DNA of 64,000 nt. Source: Nocardioides sp. Soil774 (lineage in GTDB: Bacteria; Actinomycetota; Actinomycetes; Propionibacteriales; Nocardioidaceae). Under the pieces are notes generated by a model. It did not search any database and had not been told where the DNA came from. It saw only the letters and a list, made by a program, of their open reading frames with translations. How positions within the stretch are numbered: the stretch's first letter is position 1; each line of letters starts with the position of its first letter. Made by a program: the position numbers and the translations under genes. Of this stretch, positions 52,396-60,962 are shown piece by piece. The stretch lies in the NCBI RefSeq assembly GCF_001428125.1, contig NZ_LMSM01000006.1, positions 340,074 through 404,073 on the forward strand, written 5' to 3'.

Positions 52396-53504
52396 TCGAC
52401 CCGACCCTGGTGCGCGGAGCACTCGAGCTGGAGCAGACCGACCGCGGCCTCCTGCCCCACCGGCTGCCCGCGTGGGCGCGCGCCCAGACCGACGACCCGC
52501 AGCTGCGGCTCGTCGAGGCCCAGCCCTCCGGCGTACGACTCGCGCTGCGCACAGCGGCGACCCGCCTCGAGCTCGACGTGCTGCCCACCAAGCGGCGCTA
52601 CGTCGGCGCCCCGGCGCGGCCCGACGGCTGGTACGACGTGCTGGTCGGGGGCGAGCTGCACGCGCGGCTGCCGGCCTGCGGGGGCAACGTCCTCGACGTC
52701 GACATGATGACCGGCGCGAGCACCCTGGTCCCGGGCGAGCCCGCATCCCTGGTGATCGACCTGCCCGCAGGGGACAAGGACGTCGAGGTCTGGCTGCCCC
52801 ACGACGAGCAGACCGAGCTCGTCGACCTGCGTGCCGACGCGCCCCTCGAGCCCCAGGCGGTCGACCGCCCGCTGTGGGTGCACCACGGCAGCTCGATCAG
52901 CCACGGGTCCAACGCCACCCATCCCACGGGCACGTGGCCGGTCGTGGCCGCGCGGCTCGCCAGGTTCGACCTGCTCAACCTCGGCCTCGGCGGCAGCGCG
53001 ATGCTCGACCCCTTCGTGGCCCGCACGATCCGCGACACCCCCGCCGACCTGATCAGCCTGAAGCTTGGCATCAACCTGGTCAACGGCGACGTGATGCGCC
53101 GCCGCGTCCTCGGGCCGGCCGTCCACGGCTGGCTCGACACCATCCGCGACGGCCACCCCGAGACGCCGATCCGGCTGGTGTCGCCCATCTTCTGCGGCGT
53201 CCACGAGTCGACCCCAGGCCCCACGGCGCCCGACATGGCCGCGATGGCCGAGGGCCGGGTCGCCTTCGTCGCCGCCGGCGACCCGGCGTCGGTGGCGGCC
53301 GGGGCGCTGACCCTGCAGGCGGTGCGCGAGGTGCTGGCCGAGGTCGTCGAGCGTCGCGGTGACGAGCACCTGGCCTACGTCGACGGCCTCGGGCTCTACG
53401 GCCCCGCCGATGCCGAGCGGCTCCCGCTGCCCGACAACCTGCACCCCGACGCCGAGACCCACACGCTCATCGGCGAGCGGTTCGCGGCGCTGGGGGACTG
53501 GTAG
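52392..53504 (+). CDS. SGNH/GDSL hydrolase family protein
   Basis: 370 residues, no signal peptide, so intracellular. An N-terminal beta-rich domain (about 1-160) precedes the SGNH core: block I HHGSSISHGS (nucleophile Ser), block II NLGLGGSAM, a block III position LKLGINLVNGD with Asn, and block V DNLHPDAETH carrying the catalytic Asp/His. The arrangement recalls carbohydrate acetylesterases, which would suit removal of acetyl groups from imported xylo-oligosaccharides, but this is inferred from the neighbourhood. Co-transcribed with TetR (ATGA overlap). Confidence 0.82.
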   Translation: MIDPTLVRGALELEQTDRGLLPHRLPAWARAQTDDPQLRLVEAQPSGVRLALRTAATRLELDVLPTKRRYVGAPARPDGWYDVLVGGELHARLPACGGNVLDVDMMTGASTLVPGEPASLVIDLPAGDKDVEVWLPHDEQTELVDLRADAPLEPQAVDRPLWVHHGSSISHGSNATHPTGTWPVVAARLARFDLLNLGLGGSAMLDPFVARTIRDTPADLISLKLGINLVNGDVMRRRVLGPAVHGWLDTIRDGHPETPIRLVSPIFCGVHESTPGPTAPDMAAMAEGRVAFVAAGDPASVAAGALTLQAVREVLAEVVERRGDEHLAYVDGLGLYGPADAERLPLPDNLHPDAETHTLIGERFAALGDW

Positions 53505-53530
53505 CGGGCCGGAGCCCTAGCATCAGCGAC

Positions 53531-54541
53531 ATGGCTCGCTACGGCGCTCAGTTCGGCCCCGACATCACGTTCCTGGGGGTCCCCGCCTGCGACCTCGACG
53601 ACGAGACGTCGTACGCCGACGCGGACGTCGTGATCCTGGGCGCGCCGTTCGACGGCGGCACGTCCCACCGCCCCGGCACGCGGTTCGGCCCGCAGGCGAT
53701 CCGGATGACCGACTACCTCCCGCACGACGGCTCGCGGCCCTCGCTCGCGCTGCGCACCGACGGGCTGCAGGACCTCGTGGTCGTCGACGCGGGCGACGTC
53801 GAGATGTACTCCGGCGACATCGAGGTCGCGCTGCCGGCACTCGAGGCGGCGGTGGAGAAGGTCGCGCGGGCCGGTGCCATCCCGGTCGTCCTCGGCGGCG
53901 ACCACTCCATCGCCTACCCCGACGCGAAGGGCGTGGCCAACGTGCTCGGCCACGGGCGCGTCTCGATGATCCACTTCGACGCGCACGCCGACACCGGCGA
54001 CATCGAGTTCGGCTCGCTGTGGGGGCACGGCCAGCCCATGCGCCGCCTCATCGAGTCGGGCGCGCTGCGCGGCGACCGGTTCCTCCAGGTGGGCCTGCGC
54101 GGCTACTGGCCCGGCCCCGAGACCCTCGACTGGATGGCCGCGGAACGGATGCGGTCCTACGAGATGACCGAGATCGTCCACCGCGGGCTGACGGAGTGCC
54201 TGACCGAGGCGTTCGCCATCGCCACCGACGAGTGCGAGGGTGTGTTCCTCTCGGTCGACATCGACGTGTGCGACCCCGGGCACGCCCCCGGCACCGGCAC
54301 CCCCGAGCCCGGCGGCCTCTCGGCACGCGAGCTGCTCGACTCGGTGCGGCGCATCTGCCTAGAGCTCCCGGTGGTCGGCGTCGACGTCGTCGAGGTCAGC
54401 CCGCCCTACGACCACGCCGACATCACGGCCGCGCTCGCCAACCGGGTCGTGCTCGAGGCCCTCTCCGCGATCGCACGCCGGCGCCGCGACGAGCGCGACG
54501 GCACGGCTTGGGACCCGGCCCGCCCGCTGCTCGACCGTTAG
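53531..54541 (+). CDS. speB: agmatinase / ureohydrolase family protein
   Basis: 336 residues of the arginase fold with a two-manganese site. Ligand motifs: GGDHSIAYP, HFDAHADTGD and SVDIDVCDPGHAPGTGTPEPGG. The last, with the TPEPGG turn, is typical of agmatinases and related guanidino-acid hydrolases. Reaction: agmatine to putrescine and urea is the default; guanidinobutyrate or other guanidines are possible. 26 bp after the SGNH hydrolase. Its last 4 bases overlap the 3' end of the convergent STAND gene. Confidence 0.88.
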   Translation: MARYGAQFGPDITFLGVPACDLDDETSYADADVVILGAPFDGGTSHRPGTRFGPQAIRMTDYLPHDGSRPSLALRTDGLQDLVVVDAGDVEMYSGDIEVALPALEAAVEKVARAGAIPVVLGGDHSIAYPDAKGVANVLGHGRVSMIHFDAHADTGDIEFGSLWGHGQPMRRLIESGALRGDRFLQVGLRGYWPGPETLDWMAAERMRSYEMTEIVHRGLTECLTEAFAIATDECEGVFLSVDIDVCDPGHAPGTGTPEPGGLSARELLDSVRRICLELPVVGVDVVEVSPPYDHADITAALANRVVLEALSAIARRRRDERDGTAWDPARPLLDR

Positions 54542-57453
54542 CGGGTCGCTCGCACGGCGGCGATCGCCTCCAGCAGCGGCACGTGCTCGCGGGCCTGCTG
54601 CGCGGCGCGCCGCAGCAGCCGGTCGGCGACCGCGGCCTGCCCGCTCGCGACCGCGACCCGCGCAGCGCGCCAGCGGCAGTACGCCGCGTCGTGCGGGCGC
54701 TCGACCCGGTCCCACTCCCGGGCCGCGGCCACCCACACCTCGATCGTCTCGCGGTCGGCCAGGCGCGCCCGCTCGGCGACGTACGTCGCGTCGTGCGCGG
54801 GGGTCGCGACGTCCATGGCCCCGTCGGGGTCGGCCGGGAGGGAGGCCATCGCCTCGACGAGGGAGTTGATCCGCTCGGCCACCTCGTGACGGCGACGCAA
54901 CCGTCCGGCCGGGGGCTGTGCGGAGACGAGGTCCGCCCCTGAGCGGGCGAGAAGCGTGACCACGGCCCGCCCCGGCTGCGGGTAGCCGCCGGCGAGCCTG
55001 CGCTCGACGTCACCGACGAGCAGGTCGAAGGCCTCCTGCGGCTCGTCGCACCAGAGTCGGACCTCGGCCACGCACGGGACGAACCACACCCGGAGGGTCG
55101 GGACGACCTGGTCGAGGGCCGCCAGCCCGACGCCGGCGCGCGGTCGGCCGCGCAGGGTGTCCAGCACGGCGCGCGCGAGGTGGAGCGGCGCGCGGTCGCC
55201 CACCAGTGGACCCTCGGTCAGGGGGTCGATGACGGCGGCGGCCTCGTCGACCCGTCCTGCGTCCCACGCGGCCTCCGCGACGGCCCACCGCAGCAGCGTC
55301 GTCTCCCAGTTGTCGATCTCCCAGGCTTCGGCCACCGCGAGCCCGCGGCGCGCTGCCGCCTGGACCCGCTCGCGACCGGCGCCCTCCAGGCGCAACAGGT
55401 CGGCGTGGGCCTGCGCCGCGCGGATGTCGCCGAGCGGGTCGGGTGTGGGCAGCACGAGCGCGGCCAGGTCGGCGACCCGGTCCAATGCGGCTCGGTCGCC
55501 GCGGCAGTAGTCGTCGATGGCCGCCTCCAGGCAGGCCTCCCGGTGCTTCACGGGGTCGTCGAGGGCGCGGCTCACCTCGAGGGCGGCGGCCAGGGTGGCC
55601 GAGCGCTCCTCGAAACGTCCGAGCTCGGCCAGCTCCCCGGCCCGGGAGGTCAGCGCGTAGAGCTTGCCCTTGGAGGGCGGCAGCGGGGCGAAGAGCTCGA
55701 TCGCCCGGTCCAGCAGGGGCAGCCCGGCGCCGGGGTTGCGGAAGTAGGTCCGGTAGCCGCCCGCCCACGCATGGACCTCGCCCGCCTCCTGCGGCGAGAG
55801 GGCCGCCGCCCACGACAGGGCCTCCTCGACCAGCTCGACCGAGCGCGAGATGTCGCCCGAGTAGGACAGCGCGTCCATCGCGCCCAGGCAGGCGGTCCAC
55901 CGGCTGATCGGTGGCGAGCCGGCGGCTGCTGCCCCGGTCGGCCACAGCTCCAGCACGCGGAGCCACTGCTGCGCGGCGTTGGCGAGTGCGAAGCGCTGCT
56001 CCGCGGCGCGCGCGGCCCGCACCCGCCAGTCGAGCTCCGCTACCCGGTCGCCGGCGGCCTGCCAGTGGGTGGCCACCTCCGCCGCCGAGGGCGACGACCC
56101 GGAGCCCAGAACCTCCGCCAGCCCGCGGTGCAGCTCGACGGCCTCGCTGGCAACCACGGTGCGGCGGATCGCCTCGGCGAGCAGGGGGTGACCCAGCTGC
56201 ACCTCCGTCGCGGCCGGGTCGAGGAGGAGGCGACGCTCGGCCAGGGCCCTCAGGCCCCGGGTGACCTCGGCCGACTCGAGCCCGGTGACCGCGACCAGCT
56301 CGCGCGCGCCGAGGGGACGGTCCGCCACCCCGAGGACGCGTGCGACGGCCGACGCCTCGGCCGGCAGCCCCTCGAAGCGGTGGTCGAGCACGTCGGCCAG
56401 GGCGCCGGGAAGGGCCACGGCAGATCCGGCGGCGGCGAGGTGCTCGGTGAAGAGGGGGTGCCCACTGCTGCGGGCGTGGACCCGGTCGACGACGTCTGCG
56501 TCGACGTGCCCGCCCATCAACAGCGCGAGCTGCTCCCCGGTCTCGTCGCGGCCCAGCGGTGCCAGCTCGAGGACGTCGACGCCGGGATGCCGCCGCACCC
56601 GGGCAAGCCACTCCGACGCCTCCGGCGGGGTCTCGGGGTCCGCCGAGCGCCACGTCGCCAGCAGCGGCACGGTCGAGCCCCTGGCCGCCATGTGCTCCAG
56701 GAGGTCGAAGGTCGCGGTGTCGGCCCAGTGCACGTCCTCGACGAAGACCGCTGTCGGACGCACCGCGGCGAGGGCGGACAGGACGGCCTCGACAGCGGCG
56801 AACAGCCGCTGCCTCGCCCAGTCGTCGGCCGGGTCGGGAGGTGGCCCGGTGGCGGCGAGCTCGGGCAGCAGGTGCTGCAGCGAGCCCGCGACGTACGGCG
56901 CGCACGAGCCCAGCGCAGCCTCGAGCCAGCGTCCGTCGTCGACGGAGAAGGCGCCGCGCAGCACGTCGGCGACCGGCAGCAGGGGGACCTCGGTCGACAG
57001 CCGCAGGCAGGTGCCCGCGGTGACGACCAGGTGGGGTCGCTCGACCTCGACCGCGGCACCTGCGAGGCATGTCTTCCCCATGCCCGCCTCGCCGACCACG
57101 AGCAGTAGCCCCTGGCCCGACGTCAGGTGGCGCCTCACGCGGGCCAGCTCGGTGCGACGGCCGGCCAGCTCGCGCGGGTGGCGGGCAGCAGTCGTCCCGT
57201 CGCTCGCGGCGAGCCACAGGGCGCGCAGCTCGGCGACGTCTCCCTGCATCGCCTCGCCCAGCAGCTCGACCAGTCCCCAGCCGGGCAGCCTGGGGGAGGA
57301 GAACGCCGAGGACACGGTCGTGTGGCTGCATCCCGCCGCCCGGGCGAGCGTCCGCAGGCTCGGCCAGCCACCCCGGCGGTGCAGGTCGTGCAGCGCCAGG
57401 ACGAGGTCCCGGTGGGGGCCCGGAGCCAGATCGGGTCGAGGCAGTGCACCCAC
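54538..57453 (-). CDS. STAND-type ATPase with N-terminal helix-turn-helix and TPR-like repeats
   Basis: 971 residues. N-terminal HTH-like segment (SLRTLARAAGCSHTTVSSAF, 32-51), then an AAA/STAND ATPase: Walker A GEAGMGKT (121-128), Walker B TAVFVEDVHWAD, and a winged-helix region ending near 460. From about 470 helical repeats (AYSGDISRSVELVEEALSWA-like pairs) follow to the C-terminus. The C-terminal LuxR DNA-binding domain of MalT/LuxR-like relatives is missing. GTG 57453 has GAGGAGG upstream. Role: a ligand- or partner-sensing switch, possibly a regulator through the N-terminal HTH; target unknown. Confidence 0.82.
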   Translation of the reverse strand: MGALPRPDLAPGPHRDLVLALHDLHRRGGWPSLRTLARAAGCSHTTVSSAFSSPRLPGWGLVELLGEAMQGDVAELRALWLAASDGTTAARHPRELAGRRTELARVRRHLTSGQGLLLVVGEAGMGKTCLAGAAVEVERPHLVVTAGTCLRLSTEVPLLPVADVLRGAFSVDDGRWLEAALGSCAPYVAGSLQHLLPELAATGPPPDPADDWARQRLFAAVEAVLSALAAVRPTAVFVEDVHWADTATFDLLEHMAARGSTVPLLATWRSADPETPPEASEWLARVRRHPGVDVLELAPLGRDETGEQLALLMGGHVDADVVDRVHARSSGHPLFTEHLAAAGSAVALPGALADVLDHRFEGLPAEASAVARVLGVADRPLGARELVAVTGLESAEVTRGLRALAERRLLLDPAATEVQLGHPLLAEAIRRTVVASEAVELHRGLAEVLGSGSSPSAAEVATHWQAAGDRVAELDWRVRAARAAEQRFALANAAQQWLRVLELWPTGAAAAGSPPISRWTACLGAMDALSYSGDISRSVELVEEALSWAAALSPQEAGEVHAWAGGYRTYFRNPGAGLPLLDRAIELFAPLPPSKGKLYALTSRAGELAELGRFEERSATLAAALEVSRALDDPVKHREACLEAAIDDYCRGDRAALDRVADLAALVLPTPDPLGDIRAAQAHADLLRLEGAGRERVQAAARRGLAVAEAWEIDNWETTLLRWAVAEAAWDAGRVDEAAAVIDPLTEGPLVGDRAPLHLARAVLDTLRGRPRAGVGLAALDQVVPTLRVWFVPCVAEVRLWCDEPQEAFDLLVGDVERRLAGGYPQPGRAVVTLLARSGADLVSAQPPAGRLRRRHEVAERINSLVEAMASLPADPDGAMDVATPAHDATYVAERARLADRETIEVWVAAAREWDRVERPHDAAYCRWRAARVAVASGQAAVADRLLRRAAQQAREHVPLLEAIAAVRATR

Positions 57454-57555
57454 GTGGCCTCCTCGAGGGGTGCGACACGTCCCCTCAGGATGCGCCGGTC
57501 AGGGGACAGGTGTCACGGCGACCACCCAGCCGTCCAGACCGGACGACGCACGGCG

Positions 57556-58287
57556 TCAGCCCTGCTCGCCCTCCATCGCGTCGGCGGCCTCGTCGATGAT
57601 GGCGCGCATCGCCTGCTCGGCGGCGGCGGCGTCGCCGAGGCGTACGGCCCGGGCCACCTCGTCGTGGAGCGCGATGGCCTCGGGGTTCGGGCTGGCCGGC
57701 ATCATCCCGTGGTGGGTGCGGCCGCTGAGCACCTCCGCGACGACGCCGTGCAGCGAGCGGAGCATCTCGTTGCCACTGGCCTCGAGCAGCATCCGGTGGA
57801 ACATCGTGTCCGCCTGCAGGTAGGCCTCGAGATCGCCGCGGCGGCCGTGGATGACCATGTCCGACGCCGCAGCCGCGAGCACCCGGCACTGGGTGGCGTC
57901 GGCGCGCTGCGCGGCGAGCGCGGCAGCCACCGGCTCGATGCCGCGGCGCAGCTCGGAGAGGGAGAGCAGCTGGGCGGTGCGGTCGCCCCCGTCGAGCCGC
58001 CAGCGGATGACGCGGGGGTCGAAGACGTTCCACCGCTGCTGGGGCTGGACCGTGATGCCGACGCGTCGACGCGAGGCGACCATCCCCATCGACTCCAGCA
58101 CCCGTACGGCCTCGCGCGCCACGCTGCGCGACACCGCGTGCTCCGCGCACACCGAGTCCAGCGTCAGCACCTGGCCCTGCGCGAGCGTGCCGGCCGCGAT
58201 CCGTCCGCCGAGGGCGTCCAGCACGCTGGCGTGCTGGCCCGGCCGAGCGGGAGGGAGCGGCGCAGGAGTCGTCACGGGAAACATCAT
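57556..58287 (-). CDS. GntR/FadR-family regulator of gluconate use
   Basis: 243 residues: winged-helix GntR domain at about 15-80 (LTLDSVCAEHAVSRSVAREAVRVLESMGMV) and an all-helical FCD ligand domain (YLQADTMFHRMLLEASGNEML, NPEAIALHDEVARAVRLGD). It is divergent from gntK-gntP and the palindrome between them is the obvious operator, so control of gluconate uptake and phosphorylation is inferred. ATG at 58287 and 58284 are adjacent; neither has a good ribosome site, so a short-leader transcript is possible. Confidence 0.9.
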   Translation of the reverse strand: MMFPVTTPAPLPPARPGQHASVLDALGGRIAAGTLAQGQVLTLDSVCAEHAVSRSVAREAVRVLESMGMVASRRRVGITVQPQQRWNVFDPRVIRWRLDGGDRTAQLLSLSELRRGIEPVAAALAAQRADATQCRVLAAAASDMVIHGRRGDLEAYLQADTMFHRMLLEASGNEMLRSLHGVVAEVLSGRTHHGMMPASPNPEAIALHDEVARAVRLGDAAAAEQAMRAIIDEAADAMEGEQG

Positions 58288-58339
58288 CCTACGGGGGTGG
58301 TTGCGCGCAAAGGGCAGGTCATTTGAAATAGGGGGTTGT

Positions 58340-58354
58340 AAAGATCTGATCTTT
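58340..58354. promoter_or_regulatory. 15-bp perfect palindrome, likely GntR operator
   Basis: AAAGATCTGATCTTT: perfect 7-bp arms around one base, in the 85-bp gap between the regulator and gntK. It begins 53 bp from the regulator ATG and ends 18 bp before gntK. Confidence 0.6.
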
Positions 58355-58372
58355 GGTGACAGGATGCGCGCC

Positions 58373-58897
58373 ATGACCGGTGAATACGTCGTCGTGGTGA
58401 TGGGTGTCTCCGGCTCCGGCAAGTCCACGGTCGGGGCCGCGCTCGCCCAGCGGCTCGGCGTCCCGTTCGAGGACGCCGACGACCTGCACCCCCGCGCCAA
58501 CATCGCCAAGATGTCGGCAGGTCGTCCGCTGGACGACGAGGACCGCCACCCCTGGCTCGAGATCATCGGCGAGTGGCTCGCGGTCCACTCCGACGGCGGC
58601 GGGGTGATGAGCTGCTCGGCGCTGAAGCGGACCTACCGCGACCAGCTGCGCATGCACGCGCCCGACGTGGTCTTCGTGCACCTCGAGGGCAGCCACGCCG
58701 TGATCACCGACCGCCAGGCCAGCCGGCCCGGCCACTTCATGCCGGCCTCCCTGCTGGCCTCCCAGTTCGCCACGCTCGAGCCGCTGCAGCCGGACGAGCG
58801 CGGTGTCGTGATCGACGTCGACCAGGGCGTCGACGCGATCGTCGCAGCGTCCGTCTCGCAGCTCGAGGCGCTCACCCCCACCGAGGAGAACCCGTGA
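58373..58897 (+). CDS. gntK: gluconokinase
   Basis: Phosphorylates D-gluconate to 6-phosphogluconate. 174 residues, GntK length. P-loop GVSGSGKST (11-19), substrate motif FEDADDLHPRANIAKMSAGRPLDDEDRHPWL, SCSALKRTYRDQLR and HLEGSHAVITDRQASRPGHFMPASLLASQFATLE are all conserved. ATG 58373 has AGGA at good distance; ATG 58364 is in frame. gntP follows with a one-base overlap. Confidence 0.95.
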   Translation: MTGEYVVVVMGVSGSGKSTVGAALAQRLGVPFEDADDLHPRANIAKMSAGRPLDDEDRHPWLEIIGEWLAVHSDGGGVMSCSALKRTYRDQLRMHAPDVVFVHLEGSHAVITDRQASRPGHFMPASLLASQFATLEPLQPDERGVVIDVDQGVDAIVAASVSQLEALTPTEENP

Positions 58898-60315
58898 TGT
58901 CCCCGATGTCCCTGCTGCCGCTCGCCGGCACCACGCTGGTCCAGCCCGTCGCTGACGGCTGGCAGCTGATCCTGGCCGCGCTCTCCGCGATCGCCGTGAT
59001 CGTCGCCCTGATCACCCTGGTCAAGGTGCACCCGTTCCTCGCGCTCATCGCGGGCGCCTTCACCGTCGGCGCCGTGGCGGGCGTCAACATCCTCGCCGAT
59101 CCTGACACCGGCACCGGTGTGCTCCCGTCGTTCGCGGCCGGGTTCGGCTCGACCGCCGCCGGCGTGGGCATCCTCATCGTCCTCGGCGCGATGTTCGCCA
59201 AGCTGCTCGCCGACTCCGGCGGTGCGGACCAGATCGTCGACACGATCGTCGGGCACGCCTCCCCGCGCATGCTGCCGTGGGCGATGGCGCTGGTCGGCGC
59301 GATCATCGGCCTGCCGATGTTCTTCGAGATCGGCCTCGTGCTCCTGATGCCGGTGATCTACCTGGTCGCCCGCCGCTCCCAGCTCTCCCTGATCACCGTC
59401 GGCATCCCCGCGCTGGCCGGGCTGTCCGCGATGCACGGCCTGGTGCCGCCGCACCCCGGCCCGCTGGTCGCGATCGGCGCCCTCGGTGCCGACCTCGGCA
59501 CGACGCTCGCGCTCGGTGTCCTCGTCGCCGTCCCCACCGTGGTCGTGGCCGGACCGCTCTTCGGTCGCCTCGCCGGCCAGTGGGTCGACGTACCCGCGCC
59601 TAGCACGTTCGACGCCGACGTCCGCGACGAGGCCGGTGCGGTCCGTCGCCCGTCCTTCGCCGTCACCCTCTTCACCGTCCTGCTCCCCGTCGCGCTGATG
59701 ATGGGCAAGGCGGTCGCCGACATCGCCGTCGACGACAAGACCCAGCCCGTACGCCGCGTGCTCGACCTGCTCGGCGAGCCCATCTTCGCGCTCTCGATAG
59801 CCCTGGTCGTCGCGATGTTCACCCTCGGCAAGTCGTCGGGGATGGACCGCGCGGCCCTCTCGAAGGTCACCGGTGCCTCCCTCGGCCCGATCGCCGGGAT
59901 CCTGCTGATCGTCGCCGCGGGTGGCGGTTTCAAGCAGGTCCTCGTCGACACCGGCCTGGGCACGCTCCTCGCCGAGTGGGCCGACGACGCCAACATCTCG
60001 GTGCTCCTGCTCGCGTGGGTGCTGGCCGTCCTCATCCGCCTCGCCACCGGGTCGGCCACCGTCGCCACGATCACCGCGTCCTCGCTGATGGTCGGGCTCG
60101 TCGACGGCCTGTCGACCGGCGAGACCTCGCTCGTGGTGCTCGCCGTGGGCGCCGGCTCGGTGTTCTTCTCCCACGTCAACGACGCCGGGTTCTGGCTGGT
60201 CAAGGAGTACTTCGGCCTCAGCGTCGGCCAGACCATCAAGTCCTGGTCGATCATGGAGACGGTGCTCTCGGTGTCCGGCCTGGTGTTCGTGCTCCTGCTC
60301 AACCTCGTGATCTGA
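58897..60315 (+). CDS. gntP: gluconate:H+ symporter, GntP family
   Basis: 472 residues, about twelve hydrophobic segments. GntP family sequence is plain in MHGLVPPHPGPLVAIGALGADLG (about 168-190), GLPMFFEIGLVLLMPVIYLVAR, VLLRLATGSATVATITASSLM-like ILIRLATGSATVATI, and HVNDAGFWLVKEYFGLSVGQTIKSWS near the end. Imports gluconate for GntK. ATG 58897 with GAGGAGAA upstream overlaps the gntK stop by one base; GTG 58894 would give a 4-nt overlap. Confidence 0.94.
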   Translation: MSPMSLLPLAGTTLVQPVADGWQLILAALSAIAVIVALITLVKVHPFLALIAGAFTVGAVAGVNILADPDTGTGVLPSFAAGFGSTAAGVGILIVLGAMFAKLLADSGGADQIVDTIVGHASPRMLPWAMALVGAIIGLPMFFEIGLVLLMPVIYLVARRSQLSLITVGIPALAGLSAMHGLVPPHPGPLVAIGALGADLGTTLALGVLVAVPTVVVAGPLFGRLAGQWVDVPAPSTFDADVRDEAGAVRRPSFAVTLFTVLLPVALMMGKAVADIAVDDKTQPVRRVLDLLGEPIFALSIALVVAMFTLGKSSGMDRAALSKVTGASLGPIAGILLIVAAGGGFKQVLVDTGLGTLLAEWADDANISVLLLAWVLAVLIRLATGSATVATITASSLMVGLVDGLSTGETSLVVLAVGAGSVFFSHVNDAGFWLVKEYFGLSVGQTIKSWSIMETVLSVSGLVFVLLLNLVI

Positions 60316-60427
60316 GCGGCCCGCCGCGACCGCGGGACGTCTGTCCCTGCACGAGAGGTCCTTCGGACCTGCCGGCGCCGCCGCGGTCGCGGCACCGTGG
60401 AGTCACCCGACGACACGGAGGTCACCC

Positions 60428-60610
60428 ATGCTCACCCAGCAGTACGTCCAGCACGACTGGTCCCCCTCGATCTTCGCCGCGATGCTCGCGACGCTGGCCG
60501 TCCTCGTGGTGGTGGGGATGGGCGTCTTCCTGCTCGCCGCCAACCGGCCCAAGCGCCTGCGCCACAGCGACGTACGGGTCCACCGGATGCTCCACCGTCC
60601 CGGTCACTGA
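60428..60610 (+). CDS. 60-residue single-pass membrane protein
   Basis: Helix IFAAMLATLAVLVVVGMGVFLLAA at about 15-38, then a basic tail with several Arg and His (RPKRLRHSDVRVHRMLHRPGH), so the C-terminus is cytoplasmic. GGAGG lies at the right distance before ATG 60428. The gene is about 110 bp after gntP and is followed by a strong terminator. No family recognised. Confidence 0.6.
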   Translation: MLTQQYVQHDWSPSIFAAMLATLAVLVVVGMGVFLLAANRPKRLRHSDVRVHRMLHRPGH

Positions 60611-60638
60611 CGCGCGGCGCCCACGACAAGCACAGATG

Positions 60639-60677
60639 ACGAGAGCCCCCGGTGACGGTGTCACCGGGGGCTCTCGT
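60639..60677. terminator. strong bidirectional terminator
   Basis: Perfect 18-bp stem (60639-60656 with 60660-60677) and 3-nt loop, between the small membrane gene and the 3' end of the minus-strand tRNA, 6 bp from the latter. Confidence 0.85.
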
Positions 60678-60683
60678 GTCCTG

Positions 60684-60756
60684 CGCGCCTGTAGGGATTC
60701 GAACCCCAAACCTTCTGATCCGTAGTCAGATGCTCTATCCGTTGAGCTACAGGCGC
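60684..60756 (-). tRNA. tRNA-Arg (anticodon ACG)
   Basis: Minus strand folds as a full cloverleaf: acceptor GCGCCTG/CAGGCGC, D arm with AGCTC and a short loop, anticodon stem TCTGA/TCAGA around loop CTACGGA (anticodon ACG, read as ICG), and T arm with GGTTCGAATCC-type loop. The 3' CCA is not encoded. It reads CGU/CGC/CGA codons, the main arginine tRNA in most bacteria. Confidence 0.96.
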
Positions 60757-60962
60757 CCGTCGTTCGCTCCGCTTGCGCGCCGCGAGGACTGGACGAGGAT
60801 AGCCGACGGTGGTGGGGCTGGCGAAATCAGGGAGCCGGCGCGGGACCTTTGCCCGTGCTGCGACGGGGACCTCTGCCCGATCCGGCGCGCCGATCCGGTG
60901 CCCTAGGGTGCAAGCACCGACCCGCCCGCGGACGCAGCACCGCGAGAATGAGAGGCAGCGCG

